Below are positions 24,488 to 33,924 of a stretch of 64,000 nucleotides of DNA, one piece after another. This stretch comes from Xanthobacter sp. NM-25 (GTDB lineage: Bacteria; Pseudomonadota; Alphaproteobacteria; Rhizobiales; Xanthobacteraceae). The position numbers and the translations under genes are program-made. The notes beneath the pieces are model-generated. The model made no database searches. It was not told where the DNA came from and was given only the letters and a program-made list of their open reading frames with translations. How positions within the stretch are numbered: the stretch's first letter is position 1; every line of letters starts with the position of its first letter. The DNA lies in assembly GCF_022138605.1 (NCBI RefSeq), contig NZ_JACBFS010000005.1, forward strand, positions 424,243 through 488,242, in the 5' to 3' direction.

Positions 24488-25585
24488 ATGGGCTTCAAAT
24501 GCGGTATCGTCGGTCTGCCGAATGTGGGCAAGTCGACCCTGTTCAACGCGCTCACCCAGACCGCGGCGGCCCAGGCGGCCAATTACCCCTTCTGCACCAT
24601 CGAGCCCAACGTGGGTGACGTGGCGGTGCCCGATCCGCGTCTCGATACCCTGGCCGAGATCGCCGGCTCGGGGCAGATCCTGCCCACCCGCCTCACCTTT
24701 GTGGACATCGCCGGCCTGGTGCGCGGGGCTTCCAAGGGCGAGGGACTGGGCAACCAGTTCCTGGCCAACATCCGCGAATGCGATGCCATTGCCCATGTGG
24801 TGCGTTGCTTCGAGGATGGCGACGTGACCCATGTCGAAGGCAAGGTCTCGCCCATCGACGACATCGAGACCATCGAGACCGAGCTGATGCTGGCCGATCT
24901 CGAGAGCCTCGAAAAGCGCCTGCAGACGCTGGAGAAGAAGGCCAAGGGCGCCGACAAGGAGGCCAAGGAGACCCTGGACCTCGTCAACCGCGCTTTGGTC
25001 CAGCTGCGAGACGGCAAGCCCGCGCGCATGGCCGAGGTGAAGCCGGAAGAAGAGCGGCTGTTCAGCCAGCTGGGGCTGATGACCGCCAAGCCCGTCCTGT
25101 ATGTCTGCAATGTCGAGGAGGCCTCGGCCAAGGACGGCAACGCCTTGTCTGCCCAGGTGTTCGAGCGCGCCAAGGCGGAGGGTGCCAAGGCGGTGGTGGT
25201 CTCCGCCAAGATCGAGAGCGAGATCGCCGTTCTCTCCGCCGAAGAGCAGACCGAGTATCTGGAAGCCATCGACCTGGAGGAGCCGGGCCTCAACCGGGTC
25301 ATCCGCGCCGGCTACGATCTTCTGAACCTCATCACCTATTTCACCGTGGGGCCGAAGGAGGCCCGCGCCTGGACCATCACCAAGGGCACCAAGGCGCCGG
25401 CGGCGGCAGGCGTGATCCACACGGATTTCGAGAAGGGCTTCATCCGCGCCGAGACCGTCGCCTATGAGGACTATGTGAAGTTCAGGGGTGAGGCCGGGGC
25501 TCGCGAGGCGGGGCGCTTCCGGCTGGAAGGCAAGGATTACACGGTCGCCGATGGCGACGTGCTGCACTTCCGCTTCGCCAACTGA
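24488..25585 (+). CDS. ychF: Redox-regulated ATPase YchF (Obg family)
   Basis: The 365-residue protein has the G1 motif GLPNVGKS (residues 9-16) and the switch region PTRLTFVDIAGLVRGASKGE. In the G4 position YVCNVEEAS replaces NKxD, the mark of the ATP-preferring YchF/OLA1 proteins. The C-terminal TGS-like domain ends DYTVADGDVLHFRFAN. It interacts with ribosomes and responds to oxidative stress in other bacteria. The stop codon overlaps the start of a MaoC-like gene (TGATG), so the two are coupled. Confidence 0.97.
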   Translation: MGFKCGIVGLPNVGKSTLFNALTQTAAAQAANYPFCTIEPNVGDVAVPDPRLDTLAEIAGSGQILPTRLTFVDIAGLVRGASKGEGLGNQFLANIRECDAIAHVVRCFEDGDVTHVEGKVSPIDDIETIETELMLADLESLEKRLQTLEKKAKGADKEAKETLDLVNRALVQLRDGKPARMAEVKPEEERLFSQLGLMTAKPVLYVCNVEEASAKDGNALSAQVFERAKAEGAKAVVVSAKIESEIAVLSAEEQTEYLEAIDLEEPGLNRVIRAGYDLLNLITYFTVGPKEARAWTITKGTKAPAAAGVIHTDFEKGFIRAETVAYEDYVKFRGEAGAREAGRFRLEGKDYTVADGDVLHFRFAN

Positions 25586-26073
25586 TGGCGGCGCCGTCCG
25601 CTCCCGCTCCCGTCGCGGAGGCGCGGGAGATCGGCCGCCTCACCTTTACCGCAGCCGAGATCACTCGCTTTGCGGCGGCGTTCGATCCCCAGCCCGCGCA
25701 TCTGGCCGGCCCCCACAACGCGGGCGCGCCGGTCGCCTCCGGCTGGCATGTGGTGTGCGCCTGGATGGGCTTCTTCGTCCGCAGCCATGAGGGGGCGGAA
25801 GCGGAGGCGCTGCCGGGTGACCATCCGGCGGTGATCTCGCCGGTGGGAGTGGGATTCGGCCTGAAGGACCTCAAATGGCTGGAGCCGGTGCCGGCGGGCA
25901 CGCGCCTCGTGTTCTTCACGCAGGTGGAGGAGGCGCGCGCCAGTGGCAGCCGGCCGGGCTGGCAGATCCTGCGCCGCTGCAACAGCGCCCGCACCGAGGC
26001 CGGGCAGCTCGTCATGAGCTTTACCCTTTCCCATTTGGCGCCAATGGTTTCGGCGGAAATCTCGGAACCCTGA
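25585..26073 (+). CDS. MaoC-like hotdog protein, copy 1
   Basis: This 162-residue protein has the single hotdog fold of R-specific enoyl-CoA hydratases. The motif FAAAFDPQPAHLAG supplies the Asp and His of the family, and GAPVASGWH follows. It begins inside the ychF stop codon. Two paralogues lie directly downstream. Copy 1 is the most diverged of the three. The acyl substrate is unknown. Confidence 0.87.
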   Translation: MAAPSAPAPVAEAREIGRLTFTAAEITRFAAAFDPQPAHLAGPHNAGAPVASGWHVVCAWMGFFVRSHEGAEAEALPGDHPAVISPVGVGFGLKDLKWLEPVPAGTRLVFFTQVEEARASGSRPGWQILRRCNSARTEAGQLVMSFTLSHLAPMVSAEISEP

Positions 26074-26134
26074 CACCGCGTGCCTTGACGTTTGCGTCAT
26101 CCTCCCCTTGGATCGGCGCAAATGAGGAGGGTGG

Positions 26135-26602
26135 GTGTTGCCGGATTTCTTTTTCGAGGATTTTGTTCCGGGAGAGGTGAAGACCTTCGGCTCCCACACG
26201 GTCACCGAAGAGGAGATCGTGGCGTTCGCCCGGGAGTTCGACCCCCAGCCCATGCATCTGGACGCCGCCGCCGGCGCCGCCTCCATCCTCGGTGGGCTGG
26301 CCGCCTCCGGCTGGCACACCTGCGCGATCATGATGCGGCTCATCTGCGACAGCTTCCTGCTGCGCACCGCCTCCATGGGCTCGCCCGGCATCACCGAGAA
26401 TTCGTGGCTCGCCCCGGTCCGCCCCGGCGACACCCTCACCCTGCGGCGCACGGTGATCGAGGCGCGCACCTCCAAGAGCCGCCCGGAAATGGGGCTGGTG
26501 ACCTTCCGCTTCGAGCTGGTGCGGCCGGACAAGGCGGCCGTGATCAACCAGGTCGCCATCGTCATGATCGAACGCCGCAACCCGGGAGCTCGCCTCGCAT
26601 GA
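26135..26602 (+). CDS. MaoC-like hotdog protein, copy 2
   Basis: This 155-residue paralogue has FAREFDPQPMHLDA and GGLAASGWHTC, then SPGITENSWLAPVRPGDTLT, with catalytic Asp and His in place. GAGGAGG at 26124-26130 precedes a GTG at 26135. A TTG follows at once, so the start is uncertain by a codon. The stop overlaps the ATG of copy 3 by 4 bases. Confidence 0.88.
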   Translation: MLPDFFFEDFVPGEVKTFGSHTVTEEEIVAFAREFDPQPMHLDAAAGAASILGGLAASGWHTCAIMMRLICDSFLLRTASMGSPGITENSWLAPVRPGDTLTLRRTVIEARTSKSRPEMGLVTFRFELVRPDKAAVINQVAIVMIERRNPGARLA

Positions 26603-27060
26603 CCTATTATGAGGACGTCGAGATCGGCAGCACCGCGGAGCTGGGCAGCTACACCTTCACCCGCGAGGAGATCATCGCCTTTGCGGAAAAGTTCGATCCG
26701 CAGCCGTTCCATGTGGACGAGGAGGCCGCCAAGCGCTCTCACTTCGGTGCTTTGTGCGCCTCTGGCTGGCACACCGCGGCCACCTGGATGAAGTGCCTGA
26801 TGGCCTATCAGAACCGCAGCAACGCCACCGACAAGCCGATCCGCGCCGCCGGCGCCTCGCCGGGCTTTCGCAACATGCGCTGGCTGAAGCCGGTCTATGC
26901 GGGGGACACCATCACCTATGTCACCGAGGTGACAGAGAAATCCGTAAGCCGCAACAAGCCCGAGTGGGGCGTGGTGCGGTCCCACAATACCGGCACCAAC
27001 CAGCATGGCGAGCTGGTGTTTGATTTCGAGGGCGCGGTGATGATGCGCCGGCGGCCCTGA
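26599..27060 (+). CDS. MaoC-like hotdog protein, copy 3
   Basis: The 153-residue paralogue has FAEKFDPQPFHVDEEAAKRS, ALCASGWHTAATWM and the C-terminal hotdog strand HGELVFDFEGAVMMR. It overlaps copy 2 by ATGA and is therefore translationally coupled. Copies 2 and 3 probably form a heterodimer or serve linked acyl substrates. The gene is convergent with hrpB, leaving only 4 bases between stops. Confidence 0.9.
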   Translation: MTYYEDVEIGSTAELGSYTFTREEIIAFAEKFDPQPFHVDEEAAKRSHFGALCASGWHTAATWMKCLMAYQNRSNATDKPIRAAGASPGFRNMRWLKPVYAGDTITYVTEVTEKSVSRNKPEWGVVRSHNTGTNQHGELVFDFEGAVMMRRRP

Positions 27061-27064
27061 GCCT

Positions 27065-29539
27065 TCAGGTTCCGCGTGGCTTGGCCCGGGTGGTGGGCGG
27101 CGCCTGCGCCGGGTCCTCGGGCCAGGGGTGCTTGGGGTAGCGCCCGCGCATGTCCGCCCGCACGTCGCGCCACGAGCCGCGCCAGAACTGGGGCAGATCC
27201 TTCGTCACCTGGATCGGCCGATGGGCCGGTGACAGCAGGGCGAGGGTGAGCGGTATCCGGCCGCCGGCGATGGCCGGGTGGTGGGTCAGCCCGAACAATT
27301 CCTGCACCCGCACCTCCACCTGCGGCCCGCCCTCTGCCCCATAGTCGATGGGCAGGCGCGAGCCGGTGGGGGCGGTGAAATGGGTGGGCGCCTCCGCCTC
27401 CAGTCGCGCGGTGAGGGCGTAGGGCAGGAGGGCATGGAGCGCATTGGCCACGGTGTCCGCGCCGATGTCGGCAAGGCTGGTCTTGCCCTCGATATAGGGT
27501 GCCAGCCAGCTCGCGGCAGTGGCGCCGAGCGCCGCGTCGGACAGGTCGGGCCAGTCCTCGCCCTCGGCGGCACGCAGAAAGGCGACCCGCTCGCGCCATT
27601 GGGCCAGCGCCTTGCTGAGCGGCAGACGGGCGAGGCCGGTGGCGGCGAGGCCCTCGGCGAGGATGCGGGCCGTTTCCCCATCGGCGGGCACCTTCTGGGG
27701 CGCATCCGCCAGCACCAGGGCGCCGAGCCGTCGCACCCGTCGCGCCCGCACCGCGCCAGTCCCGGCATCGAAGGCGATCTCGGTGCGCTCGGTGATGGCC
27801 GGGCCGAACTGGTCGTCCAATTCCTCGGCGCTCAAGGCCGCGGCTAGGGTGATGCGGGCGGCCTCCGCCCGGCCGGTCACCTCTGCCACCGCCAGGAACG
27901 GCGCCCGCGCCAGGGCCGTGGCCGGGTCCATCACCGCGCCGCGGCCATTGGCCAGCAGGAAGCGGGTGCCATCGCCGCGTGCCTTGGCAACGCGGTCGGG
28001 ATAGGCGAGGGCGAGCAAAGCGGCGGGGGAGGGGGCAGGTCCGCGCGCGATGCCGCCGCCGGCGATTTCGGCCCAGCGGCCGGCGAGGCGTCGGGCGTCC
28101 TCGGCGCGGCGGGCGCGATCCCGGCGGAAGCCGTCCAGTCGGTGGACGAGGTCGACGCCGTCGCCGCCGAGCCCCCGCTCGGATACCAAAGCGGCAATCT
28201 CCGCGGCCAGCCGCCCGGCGCCGCGATCGGCGCCCATCACCACCATATGGGCGAGGCGCGGCGGTAGCGGCAGCCGGGCCATGCGGGCACCGAGGGGCGT
28301 GACCGCGTCGGCGTCATCCAGCGCGCCGAGCAGGCGCAGCAACGCCTTGGCTTCGCTCACCGCGGGAGCCGGTGGCGGATCGAGAAAGGGCAGGGCGGCC
28401 GGATCGCGGACCCCCACCCGGGCGAGGTCTAGCACCAGCCCGGTGAGATCGGCGGCGAGGATCTCCGGCGTCGCATAGGCGGGCAGGGCGGCGGTCTCGC
28501 TCTCGCCCCACAGGCGAAAGCACACGCCCGGCTCGGTGCGGCCGGCACGGCCGCGCCTCTGGTCGGCGCTGGCGCGGGGTACCCGCACCGTCTCCAGCCG
28601 GGTCAGGCCCACGTCGGGCTCGAACCGGGGCACACGGGCGAGGCCGCTGTCCACCACCACCCGCACCCCTTCGATGGTGAGGGAGGTTTCGGCGATGGCG
28701 GTGGCGAGCACCACCTTGCGCCGGCCCGCCGGGGCTGGCAGTACCGCCCGATCCTGCTCGGCGGCATCCAGCGCGCCGAACAGGGCCACCACGTCCACGT
28801 CAGGATTGCGCAGCCGCGTCCGCAAGAGGTCCTCGGTGCGGCGGATCTCGGCGGCGCCGGGCAGGAAGGCGAGCACCGAGCCGCGCTCCTGGCTGAGCGC
28901 GCGCAGGATGGCATCGGCCATCTGCCGGTCGATGGGCGTGCGGGGATCGCGGCCCAGATAGCGGGTTTCCACCGGAAAGGCGCGGCCCTCGCTCTCCACC
29001 ACCGGGGCGGGGGCGTTCTCGTTTCCCATCAATTGCGCCACCCGGGCGCCATCCAGGGTGGCGGACATGGCGAGCAGGCGCAGGTCGTCGCGCAGCGAGC
29101 GCTGGCTGTCGAGGGCGAGGGCGAGGCCGAGATCCGCATCGAGACTGCGCTCGTGGAATTCGTCGAACAGCACCGCGGCCACGCCGGCGAGCTCAGGATC
29201 GTCCAGCACCATGCGGGTGAACACGCCTTCGGTGACCACCTCGATGCGGGTGCGGCGCGACACCTCCGCTTTCAGGCGCACCCGGTAGCCCACCGTCTCG
29301 CCCACCCGTTCCCCCAGGGTCTGGGCCATGCGGTGGGCGGCGGCCCGGGCGGCGAGGCGGCGCGGCTCCAGCACCAGGATGCGGCCGCCCTTCACCCACG
29401 GCTGCTCCAGCAGGGCGAGGGGCACGCGGGTGGTCTTGCCGGCGCCCGGCGGCGCCACCAGCACGGCGGAGGGGGTCGCCGCCAGGGTCTGCGTGAGCGG
29501 GCCGAGCACGGCATCGATGGGAAGGGGCGGGCTGAACAT
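27065..29539 (-). CDS. hrpB: ATP-dependent RNA helicase HrpB
   Basis: The 824-residue DEAH/RHA-type helicase has Walker A APPGAGKTT near residue 28 and the box LFDEFHERSLDADLGLALAL, in which Phe replaces the Ala of DEAH. It also has SATLDG, motif V/VI (RGRAGRTEPGVCFRLW), HA2 and the C-terminal HrpB domain (HPAIAGGRIPLTLALLSPAH). The length is close to that of E. coli HrpB (809). The start may be ATG 29539 or ATG 29560; neither has a good ribosome site. Confidence 0.95.
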   Translation of the reverse strand: MFSPPLPIDAVLGPLTQTLAATPSAVLVAPPGAGKTTRVPLALLEQPWVKGGRILVLEPRRLAARAAAHRMAQTLGERVGETVGYRVRLKAEVSRRTRIEVVTEGVFTRMVLDDPELAGVAAVLFDEFHERSLDADLGLALALDSQRSLRDDLRLLAMSATLDGARVAQLMGNENAPAPVVESEGRAFPVETRYLGRDPRTPIDRQMADAILRALSQERGSVLAFLPGAAEIRRTEDLLRTRLRNPDVDVVALFGALDAAEQDRAVLPAPAGRRKVVLATAIAETSLTIEGVRVVVDSGLARVPRFEPDVGLTRLETVRVPRASADQRRGRAGRTEPGVCFRLWGESETAALPAYATPEILAADLTGLVLDLARVGVRDPAALPFLDPPPAPAVSEAKALLRLLGALDDADAVTPLGARMARLPLPPRLAHMVVMGADRGAGRLAAEIAALVSERGLGGDGVDLVHRLDGFRRDRARRAEDARRLAGRWAEIAGGGIARGPAPSPAALLALAYPDRVAKARGDGTRFLLANGRGAVMDPATALARAPFLAVAEVTGRAEAARITLAAALSAEELDDQFGPAITERTEIAFDAGTGAVRARRVRRLGALVLADAPQKVPADGETARILAEGLAATGLARLPLSKALAQWRERVAFLRAAEGEDWPDLSDAALGATAASWLAPYIEGKTSLADIGADTVANALHALLPYALTARLEAEAPTHFTAPTGSRLPIDYGAEGGPQVEVRVQELFGLTHHPAIAGGRIPLTLALLSPAHRPIQVTKDLPQFWRGSWRDVRADMRGRYPKHPWPEDPAQAPPTTRAKPRGT

Positions 29540-29713
29540 GTTGCCGCGCTCATAGGACATCGGGGCCCGCGCTGGCAAAGGGACAGATGACGACAGAGCG
29601 CGCAGGTGTGCGCCTTTGCCCGCCGGCGCTGGCGTCGCCACCCTTGCGATCGTGGGCGTTCGGTGCCTTAAGGGGACGGTCCGTGCCTGCCGCGTCTGTC
29701 AGAAAGCGCCCCC

Positions 29714-30718
29714 ATGTCCTCCGCACCGTCCAGCCTCACCGACAAGGTCCTGCCCCTCGCCTTCGAGGACGAGATCATCGCCGCCGCCTTCCTGGGGACG
29801 ACGCCGGCATTCGTGGGCGCGGGCGGCAAGGTGTTCCTGGCCGGCGCCGAACCGAAGACGGTGGAAGCCCATGTCGGGGCCAGCCTGTGCGCCGCCAGCG
29901 ATGGCCGGCGGCTGGTGTCCGGTGGCGACGATGGCCGCGTGGTCGAGACCCTGGAGGATGGCACCTCCTCCACCCTCGCCACCCAGAAAGGGCGCTGGAT
30001 CGACCGCGTGGCGCTGGGGCCGGACGGGGTGGTGGCCTTTTCCGCTGGCAAGACCGCGCATGTTCTCACCCCCAAGGGCGAGGCCCGCAGCTTCGAGGCG
30101 CCCTCCACCGTCGGCGGCCTCGCGTTCGCGCCCAAGGGGCTGCGGCTGGCCATCGCCCATTATGGCGGCGTGACCCTGTGGTTCCCCAATGCCGCCGGCG
30201 CCAAGCCGGAGGTGCTGGGCTGGAAGGGCTCCCATCTCGGCGTCGCCTTCTCGCCGGACGGGCGATTCGTGGTGACCACCATGCAGGAGGCGGCGTTGCA
30301 CGGCTGGCGGGTGGTGGATGGCGCCCATATGCGCATGAGCGGCTACCCCTCGCGGGTGAAGTCGTTCGCCTTCACCGCCGACGGCAAGTGGCTCGCCACC
30401 TCCGGCTCGGGCGAGGCCATCCTGTGGCCGTTCCAGGCCAAGGACGGGCCCATGGGCAAGCAGCCGGCCATGCTGGCGCCTTCGCCCACCTCGCGGGTGA
30501 CGGCGGTGGCACCCCACCCGAAGGATCCGGTGGTGGCGCTGGGCTATGAGGATGGCATGGTGATGATGGCGCGTATCTCCGATGGCGCAGAGATCCTGCT
30601 GCGGGCCCCCACCAACACCAGCGGTACCGACGCGGTGAGCGCCTTGGCGTGGCACCCGTCCGGTGGCGCGCTGGTGTTCGGCACCCTCCGTGGCCAGGCG
30701 GGCCTGCTGGCCTTCTGA
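29714..30718 (+). CDS. WD40 beta-propeller protein
   Basis: This 334-residue cytoplasmic protein is built of about seven WD40-like blades with repeated SxGGDDGRV, FSPDGRFVV and GSGEAILWPF elements. No signal peptide or catalytic domain is seen. Proteins of this kind in alphaproteobacteria are scaffolds of unknown partner. The start is the first ATG before the conserved part, with a weak ribosome site. It lies alone between hrpB and acetoacetate decarboxylase. Confidence 0.88.
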   Translation: MSSAPSSLTDKVLPLAFEDEIIAAAFLGTTPAFVGAGGKVFLAGAEPKTVEAHVGASLCAASDGRRLVSGGDDGRVVETLEDGTSSTLATQKGRWIDRVALGPDGVVAFSAGKTAHVLTPKGEARSFEAPSTVGGLAFAPKGLRLAIAHYGGVTLWFPNAAGAKPEVLGWKGSHLGVAFSPDGRFVVTTMQEAALHGWRVVDGAHMRMSGYPSRVKSFAFTADGKWLATSGSGEAILWPFQAKDGPMGKQPAMLAPSPTSRVTAVAPHPKDPVVALGYEDGMVMMARISDGAEILLRAPTNTSGTDAVSALAWHPSGGALVFGTLRGQAGLLAF

Positions 30719-30856
30719 AGCATGACGATCTTGTCGGAGATCCGCGCGCGGGGCCACGATTCCGGGGCGGCGGGACTGTCACCGCCACGCTTTATTCGGT
30801 AACGTTGCGGCGCTGTCTCGCAACCGCGAGGCCCGCGCAGCCGGAGAATTCCGCCG

Positions 30857-31606
30857 ATGAAGATCGACGACGTCCGCCGCACCGCCTATTCCATGCCGCT
30901 CACCAGCCCTTCGTTCCCGAAGGGCCCCTATCGCTTCATCGACCGCGAGTTCATGACCATCACCTACCGCACCGATCCCGCGGCGCTGGCGAAGGTGGTC
31001 CCCGAGCCGCTGGAGATCGTGGAGCCGATCGTCAAATACGAGTTCATCCGCATGCCGGATTCCACCGGCTTCGGTGACTACACGGAGACCGGACAGGTCA
31101 TTCCGGTGAAGTTCAATGGCGTGGCGGGCGGCTATGTGCACGCCATGTACCTGGACGACGAATCGCCTATCGCCGGTGGCCGTGAGCTGTGGGGCTTTCC
31201 CAAGAAATATGCCCACCCCAAGCTGAAGGTGGAGAAGGACACCCTGGTCGGCACGCTCCATTACGGCAGTGTGCTGTGCGCGCAGGCGACCATGGGCTAC
31301 AAGCACGTGCCGGCCGACAAGGAGCAGGTGCTCGCCTCACTGCTGGCGCCCAACTACATGCTGAAGATCATCCCCCATGTGGATGGCTCGGCGCGGGTGT
31401 GCGAGCTGGTGCGCTACTTCCTGGAGGATGTCACCCTCAAGGAATGCTGGGTGGGGCCCTCTGCCCTTGGTCTTTTCCCCCACGCCCTGTGCACCGTGTC
31501 GCAACTGCCGGTGCTCGAGGTGCTCTCGGCCGTGCATCTGAAGGCCGATCTCACCCTCGGCATGGGCTCGGTCATCTACGATTATCTCGCCGAACCGGCG
31601 AAGTGA
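30857..31606 (+). CDS. adc: Acetoacetate decarboxylase
   Basis: The 249-residue enzyme forms acetone and CO2 from acetoacetate. The Schiff-base site is visible in ELWGFPKKYAHP, where Lys116 and Lys117 match the catalytic pair K115/K116 of the clostridial enzyme. The N-terminal PKGPYRFIDREFMTITYRTD and the length fit the family. GGAG before the ATG is a good ribosome site. The patatin-like gene follows on the same strand after 126 bases. The context of PHB turnover suggests disposal or recycling of ketone bodies. Confidence 0.95.
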   Translation: MKIDDVRRTAYSMPLTSPSFPKGPYRFIDREFMTITYRTDPAALAKVVPEPLEIVEPIVKYEFIRMPDSTGFGDYTETGQVIPVKFNGVAGGYVHAMYLDDESPIAGGRELWGFPKKYAHPKLKVEKDTLVGTLHYGSVLCAQATMGYKHVPADKEQVLASLLAPNYMLKIIPHVDGSARVCELVRYFLEDVTLKECWVGPSALGLFPHALCTVSQLPVLEVLSAVHLKADLTLGMGSVIYDYLAEPAK

Positions 31607-31732
31607 TCCCGGGTCGGCGTGCGGCGCCGGCCCTGTCCATCATGGCCCCTCGATCGCTCCTGCGGTGGCGATCGACGCGGGCAGGGATGCGGAACGTGAG
31701 GATCTGGGCGACCGGATCCGGGAGAGGGACCC

Positions 31733-32893
31733 ATGAGCAGCAATCCGCGCACCCGGCCTCTGCCGGCCGATCTGTGCGATATCGTCAATTCCTATGAGCG
31801 GATCGCGCTGGTGTTTCAGGGCGGTGGCGCGCTCGGCGCCTATCAGGCCGGCGTCTATGAGGCTCTGGCTGAAGCGGGCTGCGAGCCGAATTGGATTTCC
31901 GGTGTCTCCATCGGCGCCATCAATTCGGCCCTGATCGCCGGCAATACGCCAGAAAACCGGGTGCCGCGCCTGCAGGAATTCTGGGACACCATTGCCGGCC
32001 ACACCAAGTCCACCATGTCGTGGGCGCCGGAGGGCGACATCTTCCGCCAGCTGCGCAATCAGATGAGCGCGGCCATGACCATCATGCGGGGCCAGCCGGG
32101 CTTCTTCCGCCCGCGCGTGCCCAATCCCTGGCTGCTGCCGGCGGGCGCCAGCGGCGCCACCTCCTTCTATGATACGTCGCCGCTGCGCGACACCCTGCTG
32201 AAGCTGGTGGACTTCGACCTCATCAACTCCCGCCAGAAGCGCTTTTCGGTCGGGGCGGTGAATGTGCGCACCGGCAACTTCATCTATTTCGACAATTCCG
32301 AGCACGTCATCGGCCCCGAGCACATCATGGCCTCCGGCGCGCTGCCGCCCGGGTTTCCGGCGGTGAAGATCGAGGGCGAATATTATTGGGATGGCGGCGT
32401 TGTCTCCAACACGCCGCTGCAGTTCCTGCTGGACCAGCCGGACCATCCGAGCGCCCTGGTGTTCCAGGTGGACCTGTTCAGCGCCCGTGGGCCGCTGCCG
32501 CGCGACATGTATGATGTGACCGAGCGGCAGAAGGACATCGGCTATTCCAGCCGCACCCGCTACACGACCGACGTGTTCCGCCGGGTGCAGGATCTGCGTG
32601 GCAAGCTGTTCGAGGCGCTGCAGCGCATTCCCGAGCAGCTGCGCAGCGAGGAGGACCGCGCGCTCATCGACGATTATGCATCGTCCGGGCCGGTGAACAT
32701 CTGCCACCTGATCTACCAGGAAAAGAGCTACGAGCGGGAATTCAAGGACTATGAATTCTCCCACGATTCCATGCGCGATCACTGGCAGACCGGATACGAG
32801 GACACGGTGCGCACCCTGCAGCGCAAGGAATGGCTGAAGAAACCCGACGATATCGGCATCGTCGTGCACGACATCCACCGTCTCAACGACTGA
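31733..32893 (+). CDS. Patatin-like phospholipase with C-terminal DUF3734
   Basis: This 386-residue protein has the patatin oxyanion loop GGGALGAYQAG (about residues 27-37), the nucleophile motif GVSIG (Ser about residue 57) and the catalytic Asp in DGGVVSNTP. It lacks a signal peptide. A C-terminal DUF3734-type region (FSHDSMRDHWQTGYEDT) completes it. Members are often found next to PHB and ketone-body genes, as here with adc and phaZ nearby. Lipase or depolymerase-accessory activity is inferred. GGGAGAGGG precedes the ATG. Confidence 0.92.
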   Translation: MSSNPRTRPLPADLCDIVNSYERIALVFQGGGALGAYQAGVYEALAEAGCEPNWISGVSIGAINSALIAGNTPENRVPRLQEFWDTIAGHTKSTMSWAPEGDIFRQLRNQMSAAMTIMRGQPGFFRPRVPNPWLLPAGASGATSFYDTSPLRDTLLKLVDFDLINSRQKRFSVGAVNVRTGNFIYFDNSEHVIGPEHIMASGALPPGFPAVKIEGEYYWDGGVVSNTPLQFLLDQPDHPSALVFQVDLFSARGPLPRDMYDVTERQKDIGYSSRTRYTTDVFRRVQDLRGKLFEALQRIPEQLRSEEDRALIDDYASSGPVNICHLIYQEKSYEREFKDYEFSHDSMRDHWQTGYEDTVRTLQRKEWLKKPDDIGIVVHDIHRLND

Positions 32894-32912
32894 GCGCGGG
32901 TGGCCCGCCGTC

Positions 32913-33671
32913 TTAAAGCAGGCCGCGGGCCACCATATAGACACCGAGCACGGCGAGACCGCCGAAGAAGACCTTGCGGAACGTCGCTGGGTCGAGGCGC
33001 AGGCGCGCCACGCGGCCGAGCTCCATGCCGACGACCGCGGGCAGCAGCGCGGCGCCCGATGCCAGGATCAGCATGGGATCGTCGAACATCACGTCGGCGC
33101 CGCTGCCGGGCAGTGCGAGGGTGAGCGCCAGCGCGAAGGTGGAGACGGTGAAGGTGAGCCCCAGCGCCTGCACCAGGTCGTCGCGCTCCAGCGCCAAAGC
33201 CTGCAGGTAGGGGGCGGCGGGCATGACGGAGACCCCGGTGGTGCCGGTGATGAGCCCGGTGGCAAAGCCCATGAGCGGCGACAGCCAGGGCTCGTGGCGG
33301 GTCGGCAGGCGCAGGGTGATGCGCGACAGGCCGAGCAGGCCATAAAGCACGAGGGTCGCCCCGAGCACGGGATGCGCCAACGGCGAGGTCAGGCCCCCGA
33401 GGACCGCGCCGCCGAGCAAGGTGCCGCAGGCGACGCCGATCATCATGGTGAGAAACCGGCGGGCGATGGGCGCGCGCCGCGGCCCGGTGGCGAACTGCCA
33501 GACATTGGTCACCGCCGAAGGCACGATCAACAGGGCCGCCGCTTGGGCCGGGGCGAGAAACAGGCTGAGCAGGCCAACTCCGACCGTGGGCAGGCCCATG
33601 CCGATGACCCCTTTGACCACCCCCGCGAGAACGAGAATGCCGGTGCCGAGAACGAGGGTGATGGCGAGCAT
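32913..33671 (-). CDS. TauE/SafE-family sulfite/anion exporter
   Basis: The 252-residue membrane protein has about eight hydrophobic segments and the two-repeat TSUP pattern (GVVKGVIGMGLPTVGVGLLS near the N-terminus, GFATGLITGTTGVSVMPAAP in the second half). The family exports sulfite, sulfoacetate or related anions. The frame is open far upstream, but the first membrane segment starts at ATG 33671. It is convergent with the patatin gene. Confidence 0.9.
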   Translation of the reverse strand: MLAITLVLGTGILVLAGVVKGVIGMGLPTVGVGLLSLFLAPAQAAALLIVPSAVTNVWQFATGPRRAPIARRFLTMMIGVACGTLLGGAVLGGLTSPLAHPVLGATLVLYGLLGLSRITLRLPTRHEPWLSPLMGFATGLITGTTGVSVMPAAPYLQALALERDDLVQALGLTFTVSTFALALTLALPGSGADVMFDDPMLILASGAALLPAVVGMELGRVARLRLDPATFRKVFFGGLAVLGVYMVARGLL

Positions 33672-33924
33672 GACGGGGCCTAGATAACCAAAGTCCGCGG
33701 CCGGTAGGGGCCTTGGCCCGCGACCCCGCAGGGGTGGCGCGGCGCGATCAGGGCGAGGGGCGCGATGTGCGGAAGCGCGCGGGCCGCTGCCCGTGGCCCG
33801 GCCGCGGGGCGTGGCGTCCGGCCCGCCCGGCATCTGCGGCGGTCTCTGGTGTGCGCGCCGTCGCCTCCGCCTGTGACCCGTCGCCCTTCCGGCCGGTCGG
33901 GACGTTGCGACGGCTGGCCGGTCT

